Both the position numbers and the translations under genes were made by a program. The notes under the pieces are model-generated. The model did not search any database and was not told where the DNA came from. It saw only the letters and a list, made by a program, of their open reading frames with translations. This document shows, piece after piece, positions 1-8,813 of a stretch of DNA of 35,642 bases. Where the stretch lies: positions 34,980 to 70,621 of the forward strand of contig JAAVHV010000004.1 of assembly GCA_014799505.1 (NCBI GenBank), written 5' to 3'. How positions within the stretch are numbered: the first letter of the stretch is position 1; the number at the start of each line of letters is the position of its first letter. The DNA is from Clostridiales bacterium (GTDB lineage Bacteria > Bacillota > Clostridia > Oscillospirales > Oscillospiraceae).

Positions 1-662
1 CCCTCCGCCTCGTCGGCCACCTTGAACCGGGAGGAGATCTTGCCGTAGAACACCCCGGAGGCGATGCCCGTGATGGGGATGAACGCCAGCGACACCAGGG
101 CCAGCCGCCAGTTCATGCGCAGCATGATAACGGTGTACAGCAGGATGAGGAACACCGTGCGGATCACCTCCATCAGCTGGTTGCAGACGAAGGTTCGGAT
201 GACCTCCACGTCGGAGGTACACCGCTGGATGATGTCGCCGGTGGCGTGGGCGGTGTGCCACTGGAAGCTGAGGCGCTGGATGTGGCTGTACAGGTTGTCC
301 CGGAGCGCCTTCACAAAGCCCTCAGAGCCCTTGGACAGGTTGATCCGCATCCCGTAGATGCACACGCCCCGCACAGCGGCGGCCAGCACCACCGCCCCCG
401 CCGCCAGCCACAGGAACGACCACGGATCCGCCCGGAGCTGATCCAGGGGCAGCAGCGCCTTGAGGAAACCGGGCAGCTTCGGATCCTTGCCGCCCAGCAC
501 CGAGTCCACGGTAAAACTGATGATCTGGGGCACCAGGGCGTTGCAGATGGTGTTCATCCAGGCCAGCAGGATGGCCCCGGCGAAGAAGCCCCAATTCCCC
601 CGCAGATGGCACAGGATCAGGTCAATCTTCTCCCGCCGGGACAGTTTCGTCTGTGATTCCAT
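1..662 (-). CDS. ABC exporter, membrane/ATPase half-transporter (5' part only)
   Basis: The gene runs off the left edge; about 220 N-terminal residues are visible. They form the membrane domain of an ABC exporter: hydrophobic segments near residues 24-48, 81-103, 163-182 and 186-206, and the family-typical GDIIQRCTSDVEVIR stretch near 142-156. The ATPase domain would lie outside the window. The ATG at 662 is preceded by AAAGGAG at good spacing. Such half-transporters work as dimers in the plasma membrane and usually export drugs, peptides or lipids; the substrate cannot be read from this part. A leader ORF and an intrinsic terminator lie between the promoter and this gene, pointing to inducible attenuation. 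Family call is firm, substrate unknown. Confidence 0.88.
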   Translation of the reverse strand, partial: MESQTKLSRREKIDLILCHLRGNWGFFAGAILLAWMNTICNALVPQIISFTVDSVLGGKDPKLPGFLKALLPLDQLRADPWSFLWLAAGAVVLAAAVRGVCIYGMRINLSKGSEGFVKALRDNLYSHIQRLSFQWHTAHATGDIIQRCTSDVEVIRTFVCNQLMEVIRTVFLILLYTVIMLRMNWRLALVSLAFIPITGIASGVFYGKISSRFKVADEAE

Positions 663-704
663 ACCGTTCTCCTTTCCTCTTAAACCCAAAATCAATACAA
701 AAAA

Positions 705-728
705 GCGTCCCTCTGGACAGAGGGACGC
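705..728 (-). terminator. Intrinsic terminator/attenuator before the ABC exporter
   Basis: Perfect 11-bp stem (GCGTCCCTCTG at 705-715 with CAGAGGGACGC at 718-728, two-base apex), followed on the minus strand by a run of six T. It lies between the leader ORF and the ABC gene, where it would stop transcription before the structural gene unless it is overridden. Confidence 0.82.
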
Positions 729-762
729 CGCGCAAACATATACACATTGAGGAAGGGAAAGC

Positions 763-852
763 CTATCCCACCCCAAAGGCGCGCGAAAATCCCAAGAGTC
801 CCATGCCCTTGCCATTCTCAAACCCAAATACGGTAAATACGGTCTTCAACAT
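763..852 (-). CDS. 29-residue leader peptide of the ABC exporter
   Basis: A 29-codon ORF starts with ATG at 852 and ends with TAG at 763-765. Its ribosome binding site is very strong (GAAAGGAGG, about 8 bases upstream), and it sits directly downstream of a near-consensus promoter. The peptide begins MLKTVFTVFGFENGKGMG and is rich in Gly and Phe, with no recognised domain. Its position before a hairpin terminator and a drug-exporter-type ABC gene matches the known design in which ribosome stalling on a leader controls read-through, as in Bacillus bmrB-bmrCD. A regulatory role is inferred from layout; the ORF itself is seen directly. Confidence 0.7.
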   Translation of the reverse strand: MLKTVFTVFGFENGKGMGLLGFSRAFGVG

Positions 853-890
853 ATCGCGCGCCTCCTTTCATGTTTTTTACAGCGTTGCCA

Positions 891-919
891 AGTATATCCC
901 TTTTGATGGGAGTTGTCAA
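891..919 (-). promoter_or_regulatory. Promoter of the leader/ABC transcript
   Basis: Minus-strand TTGACA (914-919) and TATACT (891-896) are separated by exactly 17 bases, about 40 bases upstream of the leader ATG. This is close to the vegetative sigma consensus, so initiation should be strong and control must act after initiation or through a factor not visible here. Confidence 0.85.
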
Positions 920-969
920 CCCCATGTTTGGGAAAATTTCGGGGTTTTTTCGCTTCGCGTTCATAAACA

Positions 970-988
970 GCGGGGAGGGCCTCCCCGC
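970..988 (-). terminator. GC-rich hairpin after the DUF2812 gene
   Basis: Inverted repeat GCGGGGAGG/CCTCCCCGC directly downstream of the DUF2812 stop codon. The tract that follows on the minus strand is only weakly T-rich, so it is a possible rather than certain terminator. Confidence 0.45.
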
Positions 989-1003
989 CGCGCTTAGAGT
1001 GGC

Positions 1004-2359
1004 TCAGCCGCCTAGCTTTTCGCCCACAATGGCCATCTGCTCCGGGGTGATGTCCCACTGGAAATCGAAGGTGATCTCTACGATACGGTCTTGATAGCAC
1101 AGCAGGAAGATACTCCTGCCGCCCTTTGTGGGCGACCAGCGGTACGCCTCCGCCGCCCCCCAGGGGGCGGGATCCACGGGGGCGTAGTCCCAGCGGCGGA
1201 GCAAGCTCTCCCTGCACAGGCCGTACAGGGCCGACACCTTCACCCGGATGATACGGTAGGACAGCTCCGGGACCGAGCCGTCATATTCCTCACCATACCG
1301 CTGGCCCTGGCGGATCACGTATTTGGCCGCAAACACGGACTCATCCACCTGCAGCTCCCGGATATAGCGGTCATAGCCCGGGCTCATCAGATCCTCCAGC
1401 GTCAGGGGCAGGTCGTCCTGATGATCCACATAGGTGCGCCCGTCCTCCTCATAGGCGGCGCAGCCGTCCCCGAACCAGTTGCGGTTCCTGCCCTCCTGCT
1501 CCAGCCAGAGCGCCGCCGTCATCACGACAACAGACAGGATGACGCAGCCCGCGAGGTAGAAGCGCCGGCTGGTGGAAGCGGGCTTCTTCTGGCGCTTGAG
1601 CAGCTGCGTGCCGCCGTAGATCAGAAACGCAATGGCGCAGCCGAGCACGGCGCGCACCCCGATGATCGCGGCGGTGAGCCTGGGGACGGACAGGAGGCTT
1701 GCTACCAAGGAGGCTACGATCCATAGATGCGCAATCCGATTCATCTGTGCGTGACCGGGGCCGGGCAGCAGCTCCCCCCACTCCGCCGCCCTTTTTGCCC
1801 TGGCGTGCCAGAGGAAATAGCGGCCCACATCCAGGGTGCACACCACTAAGAGCCCCAGCAGCGCGATACAGATCCAGAGCAGGCTGCCGTCGGCCAGGAC
1901 GCGGACGGGGTCCGTGTTCCACAGGTCGGCCAACAGAAAGCCGTACATCAGGATCGCCGCCATCACCGCAAAACGGTGGGGCAGGAAGCTCTTTTTCGCC
2001 ATGCGGTGGATGGAATCCACCGCGGTCACCGGGTCGGTCTCGATGGGGACGGGGTCAGGCCGCTCGTTATAAAACACCTGGAGCTGGGCGCTGACCGCCG
2101 CCAAGCTCCAGCCGGTCTGCCCGCAGAAGTCGTAAAAGGTCTGCTGTTCCTCCGAGGGTTCCGGGTCGAAGGACGACGCCTCAGGAAAATAACACACGGA
2201 GAAGGTCAGCTTTTTCGGCTCGATCCGGCGGTAGATCCAGAAAACCTGTCCGATCTCATCCAGCAGCCAGCCCTTTTCCGCCATTTTGGCCAGTTTTTGC
2301 TCCAGCCTGGTGCGGTGGAAAATCGAAAACATTTCATACCTGCGTTTTGTCTCTTTCAT
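1004..2359 (-). CDS. DUF2812 domain membrane protein
   Basis: The protein has 451 residues. The N-terminal region (about residues 1-110, beginning MKETKRRYEMFSIFHRTRLE, later KMAEKGWLL) matches the DUF2812 pattern seen in proteins encoded beside PadR regulators. About four to five hydrophobic segments follow in the middle, then a soluble C-terminal part. The start is ATG at 2359, which overlaps the PadR stop codon as ATGA; a longer reading frame upstream runs through padR in another frame and was discarded. The overlap implies translational coupling and one operon. The biochemical role of DUF2812 proteins is not established; the pairing suggests a membrane protein whose level is set by the PadR repressor. 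Confidence 0.75.
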   Translation of the reverse strand: MKETKRRYEMFSIFHRTRLEQKLAKMAEKGWLLDEIGQVFWIYRRIEPKKLTFSVCYFPEASSFDPEPSEEQQTFYDFCGQTGWSLAAVSAQLQVFYNERPDPVPIETDPVTAVDSIHRMAKKSFLPHRFAVMAAILMYGFLLADLWNTDPVRVLADGSLLWICIALLGLLVVCTLDVGRYFLWHARAKRAAEWGELLPGPGHAQMNRIAHLWIVASLVASLLSVPRLTAAIIGVRAVLGCAIAFLIYGGTQLLKRQKKPASTSRRFYLAGCVILSVVVMTAALWLEQEGRNRNWFGDGCAAYEEDGRTYVDHQDDLPLTLEDLMSPGYDRYIRELQVDESVFAAKYVIRQGQRYGEEYDGSVPELSYRIIRVKVSALYGLCRESLLRRWDYAPVDPAPWGAAEAYRWSPTKGGRSIFLLCYQDRIVEITFDFQWDITPEQMAIVGEKLGG

Positions 2360-2679
2360 GGGTACCACTCCTTTTCCATGTACCGGCGGTAGTCCTCCGC
2401 CTGGGCGCGGATGCGCTCGTACTCCTTGTCCAGCATCTCCCGGCCCTTTGCAGTGAGGAGATAGCTTCGTTTGCGGCCCTCCACATGGGTTTCCCGGATC
2501 ATGCCCGCCGCGCAGAACTGCTCCAGCAGGTTGTACAGCGTGCCCGAACCCACGCTGACCCGGCCGCCCGTCATGGCGGGCACCCGATCCAGGATGTCCA
2601 TGCCGCAGCACTCCTCCCGCAGGCACAGCAGGATGTAAAACATCTGCTCCGTCAAGGTCTGGAATTTCGCTCTGGGCAT
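2356..2679 (-). CDS. PadR family transcriptional regulator
   Basis: A 107-residue winged-helix protein. The PadR signature is clear: a first helix with LTEQMFYILLCL, GMDILDRV, GGRVSVGSGTLYNLLEQF (recognition helix), then GMIRE and GRKRSYLLTAKG (wing), and a C-terminal helix for dimerisation. Start: AAGGAGG overlaps the GTG at 2688, so the ATG at 2679, eight bases downstream of the site, is preferred. PadR proteins are usually ligand-responsive repressors of their own operon and of exporter genes. Two matching palindromes in its promoter support self-repression. A MATE exporter is transcribed divergently from the same intergenic region. Confidence 0.9.
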   Translation of the reverse strand: MPRAKFQTLTEQMFYILLCLREECCGMDILDRVPAMTGGRVSVGSGTLYNLLEQFCAAGMIRETHVEGRKRSYLLTAKGREMLDKEYERIRAQAEDYRRYMEKEWYP

Positions 2680-2695
2680 ATCCTGCACCTCCTTT

Positions 2696-2708
2696 CTCGA
2701 ATATCGAG
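2696..2708 (-). promoter_or_regulatory. Probable PadR operator 2 (downstream half-site)
   Basis: Inverted repeat CTCGAATATCGAG between the -10 box and the ribosome binding site of padR. It is nearly identical to the palindrome at 2729-2741, with centres 33 bp apart, about three helical turns. Confidence 0.65.
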
Positions 2709-2720
2709 ATTCATGCTCTC

Positions 2721-2749
2721 AGTATATTCTCGATATTCGAGTTTGTCAA
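2721..2749 (-). promoter_or_regulatory. padR-DUF2812 promoter with embedded operator
   Basis: Minus-strand TTGACA (2744-2749), a 17-base spacer and TATACT (2721-2726). The spacer contains the palindrome CTCGATATTCGAG (2729-2741), so a protein bound there would block RNA polymerase. The arrangement suggests PadR autoregulation. Confidence 0.8.
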
Positions 2750-2806
2750 GTCCCGACCAATAAAAATTGCTTTCAAGACATTCAGACGAAAAATCCCCCC
2801 TTCCCA

Positions 2807-2849
2807 TTGACAAAAAAATTCCTTTCCTCTATAATCACTAATTTGTGAT
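2807..2849 (+). promoter_or_regulatory. MATE gene promoter with downstream palindrome
   Basis: TTGACA (2807-2812), 17 bases, TATAAT (2830-2835), a consensus promoter. The inverted repeat ATCAC-TAATTT-GTGAT (2834-2849) begins inside the -10 box and covers the expected start point, which is typical of a repressor site. It differs from the padR palindromes, so a second regulator is possible. Confidence 0.8.
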
Positions 2850-2878
2850 AATGTGATTTTAGAAAAAGGAGGCGTTTT

Positions 2879-4276
2879 TTGTTGAACCACTCAGAAGGCG
2901 AAAACAAAATGGGCGTCATGCCGGTCAACCGGCTGCTTCTGAACATGGCCATCCCCATTATGCTCTCCATGCTGATCCAGGCCCTTTACAACGTGGTAGA
3001 CAGCTACTTTGTGTCCAAGATTAGTTTGGATCCCCAGATCAGCCAGAACGCGCTCAACGCGGTGTCCCTGGCCTTCCCGGTGCAGAACCTGATGATCGCG
3101 GTGAGTGTAGGCACCGGCGTGGGCGTCAACGCCCTGCTGTCCCGGAGCCTGGGCCAGGGCGATCGGGAAAAGGTGAACCGCTCCGCCGTCAACGGCATTT
3201 TCCTGGCCGGGGTGAGCTGTCTAGTGTTTATGGCACTGGGGCTGACCTGCACCCGACTGTTTTACTCCGTGCAGACCGATATCCAGGGCATCCTGGATTA
3301 CGGCACGGACTACCTGACTATCGTATGCGGGGCCAGCTTCGGCCTGTTTGGCGCGGTCATCATGGAGCGGCTGCTCCAGGCCACCGGCCAAACCTTCTAC
3401 ACCATGATCTCCCAGGCGGTGGGGGCGGTGACCAATATCATCCTGGATCCCGTCCTCATCTTCGGCCTGGGCCCCTTCCCCCGCATGGAGGTGGCGGGCG
3501 CCGCCCTGGCCACCGTGATCGGACAGATCCTGGGCTGCTGCGTGGGCATTTTCTTCAACGCCACCCGGAACCCGGAAATCAAGCTGACCTTCAAGGGCTT
3601 CCGGCCCCATCCCCAAACCATCCGGGAGATCTATTCCGTGGGCCTGCCCTCCATCGTCATGCAGTCCATCGGCTCGGTGATGGTGTTCGGTATGAACCAG
3701 ATCCTCATCGCCTTCACCGACACCGCCACGGCGGTGTTCGGGGTGTACTTCAAGCTCCAGTCCTTCTTCTTTATGCCGGTGTTCGGCCTGAACAACGGCA
3801 TGGTGCCCATCGTGGCCTACAATTACGGCGCCCGCAAGCCGGAGCGTATCATCAAAACCATCAAGCTCAGCGTGGTCTATGCTACCATCCTGCTGGCCAT
3901 CGGCTTTGCGGTATTCCAGATCTTTCCCAGCCAGCTGCTCTCCATCTTTCAAACCGAGGGCGACAATGTTGGTAATCTGCTGAAGTACGGCGTCCCGGCC
4001 TTGAAGATCATCTCCTTCAGCTGGCTGCTGGCCGGCTTCGGCATCGTGTGCGGCTCCGTGTTCCAGGCGCTGAACCACGGTATGCTCAGCCTGACCGTGT
4101 CTCTGGTGCGCCAGCTCATCGTGCTGCTGCCCGTGGCCTTCCTCCTCTCCCAGCTGTTCCACAGCCTGGACGTGGTGTGGCTGGCCTTCCCCATCGCGGA
4201 GCTGTTCTCCTGTGCGCTGTGCGCCATTTTCATACGCCGGGTATATCTGCGGGACATCCTGCCCCTGCGGAACTGA
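2879..4276 (+). CDS. MATE family multidrug efflux transporter
   Basis: A 465-residue integral membrane protein with about 12 hydrophobic segments and the MATE two-bundle layout. N-terminal NRLLLNMAIPIMLSMLIQAL and NVVDSYFVSKI, and later GLPSIVMQSIGSVMVFG, are characteristic of the MepA/DinF-like branch. It would export cationic drugs or metabolites with Na+ or H+ counterflow across the plasma membrane. The start appears to be TTG at 2879 (or the adjacent TTG at 2882), since AAGGAGG at 2866-2872 is spaced 6 or 9 bases from them; the first in-frame ATG at 2909 is too far away. It is divergent from padR, so shared control is possible but unproven. Confidence 0.9.
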   Translation: MLNHSEGENKMGVMPVNRLLLNMAIPIMLSMLIQALYNVVDSYFVSKISLDPQISQNALNAVSLAFPVQNLMIAVSVGTGVGVNALLSRSLGQGDREKVNRSAVNGIFLAGVSCLVFMALGLTCTRLFYSVQTDIQGILDYGTDYLTIVCGASFGLFGAVIMERLLQATGQTFYTMISQAVGAVTNIILDPVLIFGLGPFPRMEVAGAALATVIGQILGCCVGIFFNATRNPEIKLTFKGFRPHPQTIREIYSVGLPSIVMQSIGSVMVFGMNQILIAFTDTATAVFGVYFKLQSFFFMPVFGLNNGMVPIVAYNYGARKPERIIKTIKLSVVYATILLAIGFAVFQIFPSQLLSIFQTEGDNVGNLLKYGVPALKIISFSWLLAGFGIVCGSVFQALNHGMLSLTVSLVRQLIVLLPVAFLLSQLFHSLDVVWLAFPIAELFSCALCAIFIRRVYLRDILPLRN

Positions 4277-4308
4277 CCCAAAACTTTGCGCTTTTTCCCG
4301 ATTGCCCA

Positions 4309-4336
4309 TTGACAGCGGGACACAGCGTGGTATAAT
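4309..4336 (+). promoter_or_regulatory. metK promoter
   Basis: TTGACA (4309-4314), a 16-base spacer and TATAAT (4331-4336), about 25 bases upstream of the riboswitch aptamer. Confidence 0.85.
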
Positions 4337-4360
4337 AGCACCGTGAACAACTGCATAACC

Positions 4361-4495
4361 CTTATCAAGAGTGGTGGAGGGACCGGCCCGATGAAACCAC
4401 GGCAACCTGCTTTGCAAGGTGCCAAATCCGGCGGAAACGCGAGATGAGGAAAGACCTGACCATCCAAGCCCCGCCGAATTCCGGCGGGGCTTTTT
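4361..4495 (+). promoter_or_regulatory. SAM-I (S-box) riboswitch with terminator
   Basis: The aptamer at about 4361-4448 carries the conserved SAM-I blocks in order: CTTATCAAGAG, GGTGGAGGGACCGGCCC, GATGAAACC, GGCAACC, AAGGTGCCAAATCC, and closing GAGATGAG, which pairs with CTTATC to form P1. The expression platform holds an intrinsic terminator: GCCCCGCCG (4468-4476), loop AATTC, CGGCGGGGC (4482-4490), then five T. By established S-box behaviour, bound S-adenosylmethionine stabilises the aptamer and causes termination, so metK is switched off when its product is plentiful. Confidence 0.96.
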
Positions 4496-4537
4496 CAGCC
4501 TCTTTCCGTCCCAAAGAAAGAAAGGAGCAAACACATC

Positions 4538-5719
<1,182 letters not shown>

Positions 5720-5863
5720 GCGCTGTCCGGGGACCCCGCAAAGCCGTCCTTCAGGCTTTGTGGGGAGAGGAGCCACAGTGAAATGAACGAGCTTGCGCCG
5801 TAGGCGGAAGCGAGAGATATGGAGCTTGCGGCGACGAAGCAGCGCTGTAATTCTTTCCATATT
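5720..5863 (+). other. Non-coding structured stretch downstream of metK
   Basis: No credible ORF is present between metK and the terminator at 5864. Several inverted repeats occur in series: CCCCGCAAAGCC/GGCTTTGTGGGG (about 5734-5765, one G-U pair), GCTTGCGCC-gta-GGCGGAAGC (about 5791-5811), and ATATGGA (5817-5823) with TCCATAT (5856-5862) enclosing a further GC-rich part. Dense, nested pairing suggests either a folded RNA in the metK 3' region or a dispersed palindromic repeat. No known RNA family was recognised. Confidence 0.5.
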
Positions 5864-5902
5864 GAGATCCTGCCGCATAACCGTGCGGCAGGATCTCTTT
5901 TT
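5864..5902 (+). terminator. Intrinsic terminator of the metK transcript
   Basis: A 14-bp perfect stem (GAGATCCTGCCGCA at 5864-5877 with its complement at 5884-5897), a six-base loop, then TTTTT. A strong intrinsic terminator. Confidence 0.9.
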
Positions 5903-5943
5903 CGACTTTGCAAAATGTTAACAATCTTCTAAGACATTTTTTA

Positions 5944-5972
5944 TTGCAAAATCCGCCACGCTATACTATACT
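5944..5972 (+). promoter_or_regulatory. Promoter of the O-antigen-ligase-like gene
   Basis: TTGCAA (5944-5949), 17 bases, TATACT (5967-5972); an overlapping TATACT at 5962 gives a shorter spacer. About 75 bases of 5' leader follow. The rest of 5903-6043 shows no gene. Confidence 0.6.
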
Positions 5973-6043
5973 ATTTTAAGTTATCCTGTCAGCTACGCTG
6001 GAGCCCGCCCGTGAGCCGGCTCCGTTCACATATGGAGGTCTTT

Positions 6044-7489
6044 ATGGCAAATTTACGCACACGAATCCAGGATTCTTCCCGCACTTGGCTTCCCCCGGCT
6101 CTGGCCGTCTATATTCTCTGCCAGCCTTTGCTGGACGTACTCACCGGCCTGGCCGTTCAGGCGGGCATACCCATCACCGTTGGCATCGTGATCCGCTCCC
6201 TGTTCATGGGGTTCGCCTTCCTCTACGCCGTATTCATCAGCGATTTCCCGGGAAAAAAGCGGTGGATGATTTATGTCGGCGTGCTGATTGCCTATCTGGT
6301 GCTGTTCATGACCTATATGTTCTCTCTGGGCGGGCTGTCGCTGTGCGTGAGCAATATGAAGGACGTGGTAAAGACCTTCTTTATCCCCTTCGTGCTGTTC
6401 TTCTTCTGGGCCATCTACCAGCAGTACGGAATGCTGGTCTCCGTGCGGATCATCGCCTGGACGGGCGCGCTGTACGCCAGCGTCATCCCCATCTCCTATA
6501 TCACCAAGACCAGCTTTTTATCCTATGCCAACTCCGGCTACGGCGTGGGCGGCTGGTTCTACGCCGCCAATGAGGTGGGCTGCATCTTGGCCATCACCGG
6601 GCCGTTCACCATCCTCCACTGTCTGCGGGTGCTGCCCGACGTCACCAAAAAGACCTGGTGGAGGGGCGCCCTTGCGGTGTGGGGCCTGTTGGCGGTGTCC
6701 ATCAGCGCCAACTTCCTGGGCACCAAGATCATCTTTGGCTTCACCACACTGTACTGCGTTGCCGCCTTTGTCTGGACGCTGTGGGCCCTGCGCCGGGAGC
6801 CCGGCCGGGCGCGCAGGATCCAAGCCATTGCCGCGGGCGTCATGCTGCTGCTCATCCTGGTCATCTTCCTCATCAATTCCCCCCTCAAGCGGTATCTGGG
6901 CGAGGTCTATCTCCCCCTGCTGGACAACGATCCGGAGATCACCACCGCTTCTTGGAACGAGGAACTTCAGACGGCCTGCCGGGGCACCTGGCTGTATGAG
7001 TTCATCGACTCCCATGAAGTCATGAAGCGCATCGACCAGATCCTCAGCCGCCGTTTTATCAGCGCATCCCCCTCCGTCCAGGTCTACACTGACGGCGGGA
7101 TTGCGGCCAAGCTGTTGGGCATCGGCTACGCCGGCGTTCCCTCCTACAGCCGCAACGTCCACTATATGATCGAGATGGATCCCCTCTCCATCCTGATCCG
7201 CCACGGTATCCTGGGCTTTGTTCTGTATTATGTGCCCTACCTGGCCTTCATCGTCTATTCCATCATTCAGTTCTTCAAGCGGCCCGCCCAGCGGCTGGGA
7301 AACCTTTGCTGCTGCACCGCTCTGTACTGCACCCTGGCCGGCTGTGCCATCTCCGCCATCGCGGGCCACGTTTTGGTGGCTCCGGCGGTAGCTACCTTTA
7401 TCATTATTGTCGGGATGCAGTTCTGGGATCAGATCCAAACCCAGAACAAACTGCCGAAACCCACACAAAAAGTACCGCCGGTCCTGTGA
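6044..7489 (+). CDS. O-antigen ligase-like polytopic membrane protein
   Basis: A 481-residue protein with about ten to twelve hydrophobic segments and one large extracytoplasmic loop (about residues 295-370) between the later helices, the layout of the O-antigen ligase/Wzy polymerase group. In Gram-positive bacteria, relatives act in cell-surface glycan or teichoic-acid-like polymer assembly; no glycosyltransferase genes accompany it here, so the substrate is open. Start: GGAGG at 6034-6038 fits the ATG at 6044 better than the GTG at 6011. It is a single-gene unit with its own promoter and a terminator that overlaps its stop codon. Assignment rests on topology and general sequence character, not a decisive motif. 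Confidence 0.6.
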   Translation: MANLRTRIQDSSRTWLPPALAVYILCQPLLDVLTGLAVQAGIPITVGIVIRSLFMGFAFLYAVFISDFPGKKRWMIYVGVLIAYLVLFMTYMFSLGGLSLCVSNMKDVVKTFFIPFVLFFFWAIYQQYGMLVSVRIIAWTGALYASVIPISYITKTSFLSYANSGYGVGGWFYAANEVGCILAITGPFTILHCLRVLPDVTKKTWWRGALAVWGLLAVSISANFLGTKIIFGFTTLYCVAAFVWTLWALRREPGRARRIQAIAAGVMLLLILVIFLINSPLKRYLGEVYLPLLDNDPEITTASWNEELQTACRGTWLYEFIDSHEVMKRIDQILSRRFISASPSVQVYTDGGIAAKLLGIGYAGVPSYSRNVHYMIEMDPLSILIRHGILGFVLYYVPYLAFIVYSIIQFFKRPAQRLGNLCCCTALYCTLAGCAISAIAGHVLVAPAVATFIIIVGMQFWDQIQTQNKLPKPTQKVPPVL

Positions 7490-7504
7490 CCGGCGGTACT
7501 TTTT
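7471..7504. terminator. Bidirectional terminator between convergent genes
   Basis: A 13-bp perfect stem AGTACCGCCGGTC/GACCGGCGGTACT with loop CTGT; T-run after it on the plus strand and A-run before it (T-run for the minus strand). It contains the plus-strand gene's TGA and ends 17 bases before the MFS stop, serving both convergent genes. Confidence 0.92.
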
Positions 7505-7521
7505 ACGGCCTTATTTTCGTT

Positions 7522-8811
7522 CTACGTAAACTCGCTCCAGCGATATTTCCTCAGCACCCAGCCAAAGGCCAAACAGACAAGCACGCCGCACACGCCGATG
7601 ACGGCAAACAGCATGGCCGCGCCGGAGCCCTTTCCCGCGCCAAACAGGGATACCAGCGGGCTTCCCGCCCCCTGGGCCGCCATCAGCGGCTCGAAGACCC
7701 GGTCAGTCAGCGCCCCGCCCAGCAGGAAACCGATGGGAATGGTGAAAAATTGCAGGGTGTTCCGGCAGGCGTACACCCGCCCCTGCATCTCCAGCGGAAT
7801 GGTGGTGCGGAAGATCACGTCCATGTTGGCGTTCATCAGCGGGATGAACAGCCAGCCCAGCACCGCCCCCACGCACCAGGCCAGGGGTGAGCCGGTAAAT
7901 GCCAGGATGAAATTCTCCGTACTCATGGAGAACAGCAGGGCCAGGCAGATGGCCCGCACCCGGTTCTTCGGTGCGGGAAGAAACGTGACCAGCACGCTCC
8001 CCGCCAAGGTGGCAAGGCCCATGCAGGCGTTCACCATGCCCAGCGCCGTTTCGCCGCCGCTCTGCTTTGACAGCACCATGGCGGGCAGGGCGGCGTCATA
8101 GGTGGAGGCTACCAAGTTGATGGCGGCCAGGAACAGGATGAGGGTCAGGATCAGCGGGTTTCGCTTCAGCCAGCCCAACCCCTCTCCCGCTGCGGCAAGG
8201 AGCTTTTCCCGGGGCTTCTCCCCCCTCTCGGCCTCCGGGATGTCGATGAGCAGCCACAGCGTGAGAAAGGCGATTCCAAAGGTGGCCAAATCCACCGCAA
8301 TCACCCACCCCATGCCCGCGAAGGCAAACAGCGCCGTGGCAAGCACCGGGGTGAGGATGGAGTTCAGCGACTGGGAGAAAGACCGCAGGCCGCTGGTCTG
8401 CTGGTAGAGCTCCTTGGGAATGAGCAGGGTGGCCGCCACCTCCCCCGCGGGCTGCTGGACGGTGTTCATCAGGCCGTTGAGGGCGTTGAGCAGATACAGG
8501 TGCCAGGGCAGCAGGGCATCGGCGCGGATGAGAATCAGCACCGCCACCGTGCTGGCCGCCGCCAGCAGGTCGCACACCAGCATGGTGCGCTTTTTGTCCC
8601 AGCGGTCGCTGAGCGCCCCGGCGAACACGCTCATCACCACATAGGGGGCGTAGGAGCAGATGGACAGCAGGGCAGTTTGCAGGGCCGAGCCGGTGCGCAG
8701 ATACAGCCACAGCACCAGGGCATAGCTGGTCATGCCGCTGCCCAGGGCGGACAGGGTCTGGGTGCTCCAGAGCAGGAGATAGGGCTTGAGCTGAGTATAT
8801 TTTTTGTTCAT
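7522..8811 (-). CDS. MFS drug exporter (DHA3/Mef-like)
   Basis: A 429-residue major facilitator with 12 hydrophobic segments. The motif A loop between helices 2 and 3 is clear (GALSDRWDKKRTML), as is the N-terminal LLLWSTQTLSALGSGM typical of the DHA3 group that includes macrolide exporters. It would expel a drug or metabolite using the proton gradient. The start is ATG at 8811, nine bases after AAAGGAG; a longer frame to 8841 lacks its own site. The ribosome binding site is caught in a hairpin that can be opened by an alternative fold behind a 12-codon leader ORF, suggesting induction by a ribosome-targeting compound. The substrate is not deducible from the sequence. Confidence 0.88.
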   Translation of the reverse strand: MNKKYTQLKPYLLLWSTQTLSALGSGMTSYALVLWLYLRTGSALQTALLSICSYAPYVVMSVFAGALSDRWDKKRTMLVCDLLAAASTVAVLILIRADALLPWHLYLLNALNGLMNTVQQPAGEVAATLLIPKELYQQTSGLRSFSQSLNSILTPVLATALFAFAGMGWVIAVDLATFGIAFLTLWLLIDIPEAERGEKPREKLLAAAGEGLGWLKRNPLILTLILFLAAINLVASTYDAALPAMVLSKQSGGETALGMVNACMGLATLAGSVLVTFLPAPKNRVRAICLALLFSMSTENFILAFTGSPLAWCVGAVLGWLFIPLMNANMDVIFRTTIPLEMQGRVYACRNTLQFFTIPIGFLLGGALTDRVFEPLMAAQGAGSPLVSLFGAGKGSGAAMLFAVIGVCGVLVCLAFGWVLRKYRWSEFT

Positions 8812-8813
8812 TT

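Noticed and set aside
918-950. Possible plus-strand terminator (CCCC...GGGG then T6) upstream of the leader promoter
   Set aside because: Only a 4-6 bp stem with a long loop and no plus-strand gene before it.
6518-7468. 316-codon open frame on the minus strand opposite the O-antigen-ligase-like gene
   Set aside because: Gln/Asp/Gly-rich antisense translation; the plus-strand protein has regular membrane helices, promoter and terminator.
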